Shown: positions 8,048 through 16,180 of the stretch, in pieces
Numbering within the stretch: the stretch's first letter is position 1
Layout: each line of letters starts with the position of its first letter
Origin: DATNFP01 sp035606335
GTDB lineage: Bacteria; Bacteroidota; Bacteroidia; Chitinophagales; Chitinophagaceae
Assembly (NCBI GenBank): GCA_035606335.1
Contig: DATNFP010000105.1
Span: forward strand, 1 to 34,959
Direction: 5' to 3'
Length of the DNA stretch: 34,959 bases
Program-made: the position numbers and the translations under genes
The notes under the pieces: generated by a model
Seen by the model: the letters and a program-made list of their open reading frames with translations, nothing else
Told to the model about the DNA's origin: nothing
The model's database searches: none

Positions 8048-9817
8048 ATGGCATTAAGAGGGAGTGCTGTATTTTCAAGTATTGGCAAGCTTTACAGAAT
8101 TTTTAATCAAAGGCAAAAGCGGGCCTTTCATTGGTTGTTAGTATTAACCTTTATTAGTTCCTTCACAGATATCGTGGGCTTAGCTAGTATTATACCTATT
8201 GTGGCATTGGTGTTAACACCTGAATACTATGTAACATTAACACATTATGTTCCCTTCTTAGCTCACATGAATAAACAACATACCCTGCTATTGTTAGTAG
8301 GAATATTCTTTTTACTCATTGTAGGGAAGAATGCTTTTGGCTTATATATAAACAGGTTGCAGGTACGCTTTACGCAAAATTTATTTGTTACCTCGTCTAT
8401 GAATGTTTTGAACAAAGTATATGACCGGTCACTTTTAGACATTCAAAAAGAAACGTCGAATGAGCTTGTAAACAAATTAACTTATCTGCAAATAAGTCTT
8501 TGCAGCAATGCAGCTATCCCGACAATAATTGTCATTAATGAAGGTATTGTTTTTGCCATTACTGCCATAACCCTTTGTTTATGGAACTGGCAATTGTTCT
8601 TATTAATGATAGGCGTCATGATACCTATAATGGGAGGGTTTTATGGGCGGGTAAAGGGTATGATTAAAACTGCAGGTATTGAACGCAGCAACAATATGGT
8701 AAAATTATTTGCCGGCGCACAGGAAATGATATTTGGCTATACCGATATTAAAATAGCAGGAACAGAAAAAAACTTTAAAAACAAGTTCGAAAAATATATC
8801 CGTCAGTTTAACAGGCACCAGGGTAAAATAGATTTCATGCAATTTATTCCTACCAGGATCATTGAGATAGCCATCTTTCTGTGTGTTATTCTTATTCTTC
8901 TATATGGTGTATACGTTATTAAGGATATGAAAACAATAGTAGCCACTATATCTTTATTTTCCGTGTTTGCATATAGGAGCATACCGTCTGTGAACAGGTT
9001 TGTTATGGCTATGAGCAATCTTACCTCTACAGAATTTATTTTAAACGATCCGGATTTCCAACAAGAAGAAATGGCAGAAGAGAAACACAAGGAACATTCC
9101 CTTTCTTTTAATGATAAAATAGTTTTCAATAACGTTTCCTATCGGTATTCAGAAGATTCGAAGTATGTAATAAAGGATTGTAACCTTACAATAAAAAAGG
9201 GCGAGAAGATAGGAATCATCGGAAAATCGGGTGCAGGCAAATCAACACTAATAGGCAATATATTGGGGTTCCTATCTCCAAGTAAAGGAGAAATACGGAT
9301 AGATAATACTTTACTAAATGATGAAACCATTATTGACTGGTGGAAAATTGTAGGCTATGTAAGGCAGGAAGTATTTATCATGAATACCACCTTTATAGAA
9401 AATATAGCTCTCGGTGAACAATTGGAAAATATAAAGGTAGAAAGAGTACAGCATGCTATTAAACTAGCCAGTTTAACCGAACTGGTAGCCGATATGCCTG
9501 ACGGGCTATATACTATGCTGAATGAACGAGGCAACAATCTTTCTGGGGGGCAGAAACAAAGAATAGCAATTGCCCGTGCAATCTATAAAGGAGCAGAAGT
9601 ACTGATATTTGATGAGGCAACCTCTGCGCTGGATTCGAAGACTGAGCAGGAAATAACTAACTCCATCCAGCAGCTTGGGCATGAAGATCTAACAATAATC
9701 ATCATTGCACATAGATATACCTCACTGAAATATTGTAATAAAATATACTCGCTTGAAAACGGACATATAGGTGACAGCTTCACCTATAATGAGCTTGCGA
9801 CGAACGCCAACACATAA
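8048..9817 (+). CDS. ABC half-transporter, MsbA/PglK-type (candidate glycolipid flippase)
   Basis: A 589-residue fused transporter: an N-terminal six-helix membrane domain (about 1-320) and a C-terminal ATPase (about 350-585). Walker A 'GIIGKSGAGKST' is at 389-400, the signature 'LSGGQKQRIAIARA' begins at 498, Walker B 'VLIFDEATSALD' is near 517-528 and the switch His is in 'IIAHRYT' near 553. It would work as a homodimer. Exporters of this shape flip lipid A (MsbA) or lipid-linked oligosaccharides (PglK). It heads the glycosyltransferase run and there is no Wzx in the window, so flipping the lipid-linked repeat unit is my inference. A TTG at 8042 is also in frame; the ATG at 8048 is preferred. 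The 98-base gap upstream holds a possible weak terminator. Confidence 0.88.
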   Translation: MALRGSAVFSSIGKLYRIFNQRQKRAFHWLLVLTFISSFTDIVGLASIIPIVALVLTPEYYVTLTHYVPFLAHMNKQHTLLLLVGIFFLLIVGKNAFGLYINRLQVRFTQNLFVTSSMNVLNKVYDRSLLDIQKETSNELVNKLTYLQISLCSNAAIPTIIVINEGIVFAITAITLCLWNWQLFLLMIGVMIPIMGGFYGRVKGMIKTAGIERSNNMVKLFAGAQEMIFGYTDIKIAGTEKNFKNKFEKYIRQFNRHQGKIDFMQFIPTRIIEIAIFLCVILILLYGVYVIKDMKTIVATISLFSVFAYRSIPSVNRFVMAMSNLTSTEFILNDPDFQQEEMAEEKHKEHSLSFNDKIVFNNVSYRYSEDSKYVIKDCNLTIKKGEKIGIIGKSGAGKSTLIGNILGFLSPSKGEIRIDNTLLNDETIIDWWKIVGYVRQEVFIMNTTFIENIALGEQLENIKVERVQHAIKLASLTELVADMPDGLYTMLNERGNNLSGGQKQRIAIARAIYKGAEVLIFDEATSALDSKTEQEITNSIQQLGHEDLTIIIIAHRYTSLKYCNKIYSLENGHIGDSFTYNELATNANT

Positions 9818-9883
9818 CAATTGTAAAACTTTTCTATTAAAGTATATCTTTATTAAGTAAATAGTGTTCCTCTAATTATAAAT

Positions 9884-10831
9884 ATGGACAGTATAAAAGT
9901 GAGCGTTGTAATGTGCTCTTACAATGTGGAGGTATTTATAGAAAGGGCGATAAAAAGCATTCTTGGACAAACATATAGTAATTGGGAACTTATAATATCC
10001 GATGATTCATCTACGGACAGCACTCCTGAAATAATAAAAAGATATCTTACCGACCCGAGGATAAAATATCATAGCAATGCTGCCAATTTGGGCTATGTAA
10101 AGAATAAGAACCGGGCATTTACGCAGGCTACTGGTGACTTAATAACACAACTGGATGCTGACGATACCTGCCCACCACAACGCATAGAGAAACAAGTAAA
10201 TTGCTTTATAAACTTCCCTGAAATAAAAATATGCGGGACAAATTACCAGATAACTGATGAGAAGGATAATGTGAGAACGCCTCCAAAAGCATATCCAAAT
10301 GATTTTGTGATTAAGGATATTACCAAAGACTACCCATTCTGGTTTCCCGGGTTGATGTTCAGGAAAGAACTTATAGATGAATTTGGATTGTTTTCCGAGT
10401 ATTTTAATGGAATATATGGAGATGATTATCACTGGACCATCCGGGTGAACCAAAAATACCCGATATACTTTATAAAAGATGTTTTATATAATTATCGCAT
10501 TAACAGTATTTCATTAACCAATACCTTTAATAAGAATTTAAGAAAGCTTATTGCAGAAGATATAACCGGAGAATTATTCAGGCAACAAAAAGAAACCGGG
10601 ACGGATTGGATAGAAAAAGGAGAACTGGATAAAGCAAGAAAATTTGAAGAGAATTTACTGAATAATAAAGACCTGATGGCGGAAAAATATAGGGTATGGG
10701 CTGCCAAGGCAATAGATATGAAAAAGTGGGAGCAGGCGAAGAGTTTATTAAATATGTCATTCAGGTTAAAAAAAACAAGTTTAAATTATTATCGTACGCT
10801 CTTTTACTTTTTACGGAAACGGGCGTCTTAG
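9884..10831 (+). CDS. Glycosyltransferase family 2
   Basis: A 315-residue GT-A fold transferase, probably acting at the cytoplasmic face on the growing lipid-linked oligosaccharide. The N-terminal domain shows 'VSVVMCSYNVEVFIERAI', the nucleotide-binding Asp pair at 40-41 in 'LIISDDSSTDST', the metal-binding 'LDADD' at 90-94 and an acceptor-side motif 'YGDDYHWTIRV'. The C-terminal quarter is helical and charged and has no membrane helices, so it is a soluble transferase, not a processive synthase. It lies 66 bases after the ABC gene and 35 before the next transferase, all in one direction. Donor and linkage cannot be read from the sequence. Confidence 0.9.
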   Translation: MDSIKVSVVMCSYNVEVFIERAIKSILGQTYSNWELIISDDSSTDSTPEIIKRYLTDPRIKYHSNAANLGYVKNKNRAFTQATGDLITQLDADDTCPPQRIEKQVNCFINFPEIKICGTNYQITDEKDNVRTPPKAYPNDFVIKDITKDYPFWFPGLMFRKELIDEFGLFSEYFNGIYGDDYHWTIRVNQKYPIYFIKDVLYNYRINSISLTNTFNKNLRKLIAEDITGELFRQQKETGTDWIEKGELDKARKFEENLLNNKDLMAEKYRVWAAKAIDMKKWEQAKSLLNMSFRLKKTSLNYYRTLFYFLRKRAS

Positions 10832-10866
10832 AATAAAGTTTATCGTTACCTATATAATATCGGAAA

Positions 10867-12060
10867 TTGAATATAGCGTTAGTAACAGAAGTAATACATC
10901 CAGGAGGTGCTGAAACATTTGTCCTTAGATTGGCAAGCGCGTTGCGAGAGCAAGGTCATACAGCATTAATCTACTGCTTTTATAAAAAACATTACAACAA
11001 AGAGCTCCATCATGCTTTAGCACCAACCGTGCAAATAATATGGCCACAAATCCCCTGGCTATTTAAGCAAATGGACAGGGTTCTGTTTAAGTTAAAAATT
11101 GATTATAGCTTTAGTGAAGGATATATAAAGAAAGGGCTAGAGAAAATTATCCAGGTATTAAATGCAGATGTAGTGCATAGTCATCTGCTTAAAGTAGATA
11201 AGGTATGCCTGGAAGCAGGAAATGAAACAAATGTACCAGTCGTAACAACAATTCATGGAGATTATCTACAGTTCTACAATAAAGCTCAGCAAAACATTCC
11301 CATACCCCTACTCAACTATGAAGAGAAAGCCAGAAAAAACCTTAAAGAGTTAAGAGAAATAGTTTGTATTTCTGATAAGCAGATGGATTTCTTTAGAGAG
11401 ATTTTCCCCAATGAAACGTATGGCAAGCTGGTGAAAATATATAATGGCTACAGGGCATCTGAGCCGGAAATAGAAAAAAGTGTATTAAAAAATCAATTAA
11501 ACATTGGCTCTTCTGATTTTGTATTCGGGATGGTATCGCGTGGAATACCAGAAAAGGGATGGGAAGAAGCCATACAGGCACTATTGCAATTGAATAATGA
11601 GCAAGCACATTTAATCTTAGTAGGAAATAGCAATTATTTGCAAACACTCAAGAATAAATATGCTCAATGTAAAAACATTCATTTTGTTGGCGAGAGCAAA
11701 AAACCATTGGAATGGATAAATATATTTGACATAGGGCTTTTGCCAAGCACGTACGCATCTGAAAGTCTGCCGACAGTAGTGATAGAATATCTGTGCTGTA
11801 ATAAGCCTGTAATCGCATCTGATGCGGGAGAAATTGTGAATATGATACAATGTGATGGAAAAAAAGCAGGAACTATCATCTCAATTAAAGACAATAAGAT
11901 CTCTGTATCTGAGTTGGCTGATGCAATGAACAGGTATATGAGCGATAAAGATCATTATTCACAACATAAGGGAAACATACCGGCATGTTTCGAACAGTTT
12001 GATATGTTAAAGTGTATAGATTATTATATGAAAGTATATTCAGACGCCACTGGAAAATAA
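10867..12060 (+). CDS. Glycosyltransferase family 4 (GT-B), TTG start
   Basis: A 397-residue GT-B transferase. The N-terminal acceptor domain starts 'NIALVTEVIHPGGAETFVLRLA', the classic GGAE loop. A middle 'VVHSHLLKVD' and 'TIHGDY' follow. The C-terminal donor domain has 'GMVSRGIPEKGWEEAIQAL' and the retaining-transferase E-x7-E signature 'ESLPTVVIE', then 'CCNKPVIASDAGE'. The only possible start is TTG at 10867: in-frame stops lie at 10834-10836 and 10855-10857 and no ATG precedes the conserved N-terminus. It is seven bases from the next gene. It adds one sugar to the repeat unit; which sugar is unknown. Confidence 0.9.
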   Translation: MNIALVTEVIHPGGAETFVLRLASALREQGHTALIYCFYKKHYNKELHHALAPTVQIIWPQIPWLFKQMDRVLFKLKIDYSFSEGYIKKGLEKIIQVLNADVVHSHLLKVDKVCLEAGNETNVPVVTTIHGDYLQFYNKAQQNIPIPLLNYEEKARKNLKELREIVCISDKQMDFFREIFPNETYGKLVKIYNGYRASEPEIEKSVLKNQLNIGSSDFVFGMVSRGIPEKGWEEAIQALLQLNNEQAHLILVGNSNYLQTLKNKYAQCKNIHFVGESKKPLEWINIFDIGLLPSTYASESLPTVVIEYLCCNKPVIASDAGEIVNMIQCDGKKAGTIISIKDNKISVSELADAMNRYMSDKDHYSQHKGNIPACFEQFDMLKCIDYYMKVYSDATGK

Positions 12061-12067
12061 GTTTTGT

Positions 12068-12853
12068 ATGAAGGTGTTTGTGATCAATATGGAACGAAGT
12101 GTACAACGCAGAAAAGCGATGGAGACACAATTAAAGAATCATAAGCTGGATCATGAATTTATAGCCGCAGTGGATGGGCGCAGTATGAGTGATGATGAGC
12201 TAAATAAAATGGTATCGGTTCAGGATTTTAGTAAATCACAGGCAGGCTGTATGTTATCGCACTGCAAAGTATATGCTAAAATGCAAACACAAGACGATGA
12301 ATATGCACTGATACTTGAAGATGATGTCTTAATTACTGATAAAGAATTTAAAAGGATATTAGATAACATTGTTCCTTACCTGAATAATAATCACATCACA
12401 TTGCTGACTTACTATTGGTGCAGGGAAAATTCTTTATTGTTAAATAAAATCAATCCAGAACAAAAAATAAAAGGCGCTTCTTCAGATTATTTTTTATGCA
12501 AACCAGAGGATATACATGGCATAGGACGTGCAGGTGCATACATTCTCAGCAAAGGCACAGCCGCCAAAATACTGGCTTTTCATACCCCATTATTAATATG
12601 CCAGGCAGATTCATGGATAGTGTATTATAATCACAAGCTGATCTCCGGAGTAGATTGTGTGTATCCTATGCTCTTAACAGAAAATCCTCAATTTGGCTCT
12701 GAAATAGGCTATACAAGAAATAAAATGGAGGCAATAGGCAAAAAGCTTGTAGAGAAAGCTGTAAACATGAATCTGCCAGTGATAAGCCAGATGATTAAAA
12801 AGAAGCGAATAAACTTCGCAAAAAACTATAAGAATATTATATTGAGGAATTGA
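12068..12853 (+). CDS. Glycosyltransferase family 25 (LPS/LOS type)
   Basis: A 261-residue protein of the GT25 family, whose bacterial members add galactose or related sugars to lipo-oligosaccharide. Seen: the N-terminal 'VFVINMERSVQRRKAME', 'FIAAVDGRSMSDDEL', 'AGCMLSHCKVYAKM' (the conserved G-C-x-L-S-H block near 60-66), the acidic 'LILEDDVLI' at 81-89 and 'GRAGAYILSKGTAAKIL'. These follow the order seen in the family. The C-terminal tail is basic, perhaps for membrane contact. It starts at ATG 12068, seven bases after the preceding transferase. Its stop lies 26 bases before the next ATG. GT25 is less usual than GT2/GT4 in exopolysaccharide loci. Confidence 0.85.
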   Translation: MKVFVINMERSVQRRKAMETQLKNHKLDHEFIAAVDGRSMSDDELNKMVSVQDFSKSQAGCMLSHCKVYAKMQTQDDEYALILEDDVLITDKEFKRILDNIVPYLNNNHITLLTYYWCRENSLLLNKINPEQKIKGASSDYFLCKPEDIHGIGRAGAYILSKGTAAKILAFHTPLLICQADSWIVYYNHKLISGVDCVYPMLLTENPQFGSEIGYTRNKMEAIGKKLVEKAVNMNLPVISQMIKKKRINFAKNYKNIILRN

Positions 12854-12879
12854 GCACCGGTAATTGCTCATCTGCGCAC

Positions 12880-13767
12880 ATGAGGTTTGCTATAAGAGAT
12901 GACGATACTAATTATTATACCTCTCCGGAAGAGCTGGAGCAATGCTATAATGATATATGGAATGATATCCCCGTTACGCTATGCGTTATCTCGCAGGTAA
13001 AGGGTAATTGGAAAAAGTGGGTGCACGAAATCTATAATCAAAAGCACCAGACAGACTGGAGCGCATGGATGAATGATGATACTCCCCACCCAATTGAAGA
13101 CAACAAGGAATTAATTGGCTATATAAATCAGAAAATAAAAGAGGGCAAAATTGATATTGCTTTCCATGCAAAATATCACAGAAACGGCGATGATGTTTTG
13201 CCTGAAAACATGACCAATAATTATGTAAGAGGGGCAGAGTTTTTTACAAATAGAGACCTAACCAATTATATCAAAACTGAAGTAGATAGCCTAAGCAATT
13301 TATTTCACTACCCTATTACTATATTTACTCCCCCACAAAACCTTTTATCAAAACAAGGTTACAACTCTGTGATAAAAGCAGGATTGAATATTTGCGGAGG
13401 TGGCATTACCTTTTACAAAAAAAGTAAAAACCTTAAGGGACTTATTAATATAGGGAAGCAACTCTATTTCAAAATGCTGCATGGTGACGCAGATTATCCA
13501 TATGTACTGAATTATGGCGACCATACTGAAATACCATACCATTATCCGTTGCAGCCCAGTACACCCCTGCGCTTACTAACAGATGCGTTTGAAATGGTGA
13601 GACGCTATGATGGCGACTTTGTTTTATCAACACACTACATAGAATTTAATTATCAAATGGTATATAACGAGAAACTAACAATGAAGAATGTTCTTGAGGA
13701 ATTTCTGCATTATATATCGAAATACGATGTAAAAAAAGTGAGCTTATCCGAGCTTCTCAAAAAATAA
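12880..13767 (+). CDS. NodB/DUF2334-like deacetylase candidate
   Basis: A 295-residue protein with hallmarks of the metal-dependent polysaccharide-deacetylase fold: an N-terminal strand ending in three aspartates ('RFAIRDDDT', Asp7-9), a strand 'IPVTLCVISQV', then 'IDIAFHAKYH' with His96 and His100 spaced H-x3-H as in the metal site, a 'ITIFTPPQN' strand resembling the substrate-loop motif, and late 'DFVLSTHYIEF' with another His. It has no signal peptide or membrane helix, so it appears cytoplasmic, unusual for a peptidoglycan deacetylase but fitting removal of an acetyl group from a lipid-linked intermediate. A TTG at 12850 would overlap the previous stop; the ATG at 12880 begins directly at the first strand and is preferred. 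Family assignment is from motif order only. Confidence 0.6.
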   Translation: MRFAIRDDDTNYYTSPEELEQCYNDIWNDIPVTLCVISQVKGNWKKWVHEIYNQKHQTDWSAWMNDDTPHPIEDNKELIGYINQKIKEGKIDIAFHAKYHRNGDDVLPENMTNNYVRGAEFFTNRDLTNYIKTEVDSLSNLFHYPITIFTPPQNLLSKQGYNSVIKAGLNICGGGITFYKKSKNLKGLINIGKQLYFKMLHGDADYPYVLNYGDHTEIPYHYPLQPSTPLRLLTDAFEMVRRYDGDFVLSTHYIEFNYQMVYNEKLTMKNVLEEFLHYISKYDVKKVSLSELLKK

Positions 13768-13768
13768 T

Positions 13769-14965
13769 ATGCCTGACAAAAAGAAGATACTGGTAGCATC
13801 TCTTCAATCATTAAACGCACATAGTGGTGCCGGTATGGCCAGGATTGGCTATCATCTATCATTGGAGCTGCATAAAAGAGATTTGCTAAAATACTTTATT
13901 GTATCTTCTAAAGGGAAATTTACCACCACATTTCCCAGCCACCCCGTATCATTTTTTTCACGTTACTATTTGTTTGTTTTAAATAAACTAAACAAATTAA
14001 TACATTTCAAAAATTATAAATTTCGCTTCATACAAGAATTGCTTTTTGACTGGTTTCTATCATTAAGAATTGACAATAGTATAAGCACTATTGTGAGTAC
14101 TAATGCCTATTTATATCGAACAAATAAGAAGGCCAAAAAGAAAGGCATACAAGTATATTTTATTCCTGCAAACCCTGAAGATAATTTTATCTATAACCTT
14201 GTAAAAGAAGAGCAAAAAAAGTTGAACCTTTCTTTCACTGATGCTTACACCTATAAAAAACGACTCGAATACTACAACAAATCATTAAAGTATGTAGATA
14301 AAATCATAGCCACCTTCCCGAGCACATATGAACAATATTCAAAATCAGGCACACAAGACAAGCTGATAAATATACCCGGGCATCTTAAAAGCGATTTTAA
14401 ACCTGCTAAACCATTAGTAAAATTAAATACCGATACTTATAATGTTGCCTACCTCGCTTATTCAGTATTGTTGAAAGGCTTACAATATCTTATGGAAGCC
14501 TGGAAAGAAATAATACAGAAAGGAGGCACCGAGAATATGCATCTGTATATAGGTGGAGATATAGACAGTTCGATAGATGAGTATATAAAAACTACTTTCT
14601 CCAATCTAAAGAATGTTCATTATTCAGGGCATATTTCAAATGTGCCCGAGTTCTTAAAAGACAAAGATCTGTTTGTGGTGCCCAGCCTTATCGATGGCGG
14701 TCCTGTTACAGCATTGGAAGCTGCACACTACGGAATACCTGTAATCATTACAAGAAATTGCGGAGCGAGGGAATTCTTTGAAAATGGCAGTGGATGGGTA
14801 ATACCAATACAAGATGCCGAAAGCATCAAAGGAAATATCTTATGGGCATACAGACACCGTGAAGAGGCAAGACAAATGGGAATTGATGCCAAACAAAAAC
14901 TTGATAATTACAAAGCAACATTTATCACAGATATTGCAGACATGCTGCAAAACGCAACTGCATGA
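13769..14965 (+). CDS. Glycosyltransferase family 4 (GT-B)
   Basis: A 398-residue GT-B transferase. The N-terminal half begins 'KKILVASLQSLNAHSGAGMARIG', with a GAGMAR loop in place of the common GGAE, and contains basic stretches. The donor half shows 'YLAYSVLLKGLQYLMEAW', 'LYIGGD', 'VHYSGHIS' and a signature region 'DGGPVTALEAAHYGIPVI'. There the first Glu of E-x7-E is Asp, the second Glu is kept, and 'NCGAREF' follows. It starts one base after the deacetylase-like gene and its stop overlaps the next start by four bases (ATGA), so the three are surely translated from one message. The Asp variant may alter donor handling but is tolerated in some GT4 enzymes. Confidence 0.85.
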   Translation: MPDKKKILVASLQSLNAHSGAGMARIGYHLSLELHKRDLLKYFIVSSKGKFTTTFPSHPVSFFSRYYLFVLNKLNKLIHFKNYKFRFIQELLFDWFLSLRIDNSISTIVSTNAYLYRTNKKAKKKGIQVYFIPANPEDNFIYNLVKEEQKKLNLSFTDAYTYKKRLEYYNKSLKYVDKIIATFPSTYEQYSKSGTQDKLINIPGHLKSDFKPAKPLVKLNTDTYNVAYLAYSVLLKGLQYLMEAWKEIIQKGGTENMHLYIGGDIDSSIDEYIKTTFSNLKNVHYSGHISNVPEFLKDKDLFVVPSLIDGGPVTALEAAHYGIPVIITRNCGAREFFENGSGWVIPIQDAESIKGNILWAYRHREEARQMGIDAKQKLDNYKATFITDIADMLQNATA

Positions 14966-16161
14966 AAAAAATTTTATTAATAGGCTCAGAACTTGGCAAA
15001 GGAGGCGCGGAACGCTCTATCTCCTTACTAAGTTATTACCTGGAGCAAATGCAATATGATATAACATTATGTATACTTTCCGGTAAGGACAGAGAAAAAT
15101 TTTACAGAACATGTGAAAAAGTTGTTTTTGTAGACCCGCCTGAATATTCGGGTACATGGGGCAAAATAAAAGCATGGCGTTATCGAATCAATAAAATAAA
15201 GTCGTTGAAAGAAGGTGTTGATGTGTCCATTAGTTTTTTGGAGGGGCCTGATTATGTAAATGCAATGACGAAAGGAAAAGAAAAAATAGTGCTTAGCATA
15301 CGCGGTTCAAAAGTACACGATAAAGAGATAAAGGGGAAAATGGGAAAAGTCAGGAAGAAAGTGTTAATACCAATGCTATATAAAAGAGCAGATGAAATAG
15401 TATGTGTTACGCAAACACTATCGAATGAATTACAACAACATTTCGGGATATCTCCTAAACGCCTGAAAACAATATATAATTTTTACGAAACAGATAGAAT
15501 TATAAACTTAAGCAATGAAGCATTAAACGAAGAAGAAGCAAAAATATTTTCAAAACCTGTCATTATTACATCCGGCAGATTGCATGTTGCAAAAGAGCAA
15601 GACAAACTTATTAGAATATTGCAACGTATAAAACAAACAACAGAAGCAAGATTAATGATCCTTGGAGACGGCGAGCTAAAAGAAGCATTAATAAAACTTT
15701 CAGACAAATTGGGACTTAAAGTTTGTGATTGGCAAAAAGAACAGAGATACGAGGATGCCGATGTGTACTTTATGGGATTTCAGTCAAATGCTTTTAAATT
15801 TTACAGGCATAGCACATTATTTGCTTTAGCGTCATCCTGGGAGGGATTTCCTAATGTGCTTGCAGAAGCATTGATCTGTAATATTCCTTCTGTGACAACT
15901 GATTGCTATACGGGTCCACGAGAAATATTAAATGTACCCAAGTTAGAAGAAACACCTGTACAAAAAGCTGTGCGAACACCTGTTGGCTCATTGCTACCTC
16001 TGCTTGATGTAATAGACGAAAGCAGGATGCACGAGTGGATACAGGAGATATTATACTGGTTGCAAACCCCTCCCCCACCTAAAGAAGCGTTTGAAGTATT
16101 GACCCAAAGATTTACTTTAGAAGCTATGTTGCAACAATGGAAAGACGTAATAGAAAACTGA
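14962..16161 (+). CDS. Glycosyltransferase family 4 (GT-B)
   Basis: A 399-residue GT-B transferase with the classic N-terminal 'ILLIGSELGKGGAERSISLL' (GGAE loop), 'VSISFLEGPDYVN', and a donor domain containing 'VIITSGRLHVAKEQDKLI', 'LMILGDGELKEAL', 'VYFMGFQSNAFKFYR' and 'SSWEGFPNVLAEALICNIPSV', an intact E-x7-E. The order resembles N-acetylgalactosamine transferases of the PglA/PglJ type, but the donor cannot be fixed by eye. The start ATG at 14962 overlaps the previous stop in ATGA, indicating translational coupling. A WbpP-like epimerase further on would supply UDP-GalNAc, so a GalNAc donor is an attractive but unproven idea. Confidence 0.9.
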   Translation: MKKILLIGSELGKGGAERSISLLSYYLEQMQYDITLCILSGKDREKFYRTCEKVVFVDPPEYSGTWGKIKAWRYRINKIKSLKEGVDVSISFLEGPDYVNAMTKGKEKIVLSIRGSKVHDKEIKGKMGKVRKKVLIPMLYKRADEIVCVTQTLSNELQQHFGISPKRLKTIYNFYETDRIINLSNEALNEEEAKIFSKPVIITSGRLHVAKEQDKLIRILQRIKQTTEARLMILGDGELKEALIKLSDKLGLKVCDWQKEQRYEDADVYFMGFQSNAFKFYRHSTLFALASSWEGFPNVLAEALICNIPSVTTDCYTGPREILNVPKLEETPVQKAVRTPVGSLLPLLDVIDESRMHEWIQEILYWLQTPPPPKEAFEVLTQRFTLEAMLQQWKDVIEN

Positions 16162-16180
16162 ATTAATAAACTGCTGTAAA

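Noticed and set aside
12850..12879. TTG start of the deacetylase-like gene overlapping the GT25 stop
   Set aside because: It would add ten residues without family resemblance; the ATG at 12880 begins at the first conserved strand. Not fully excluded, since coupling is possible.
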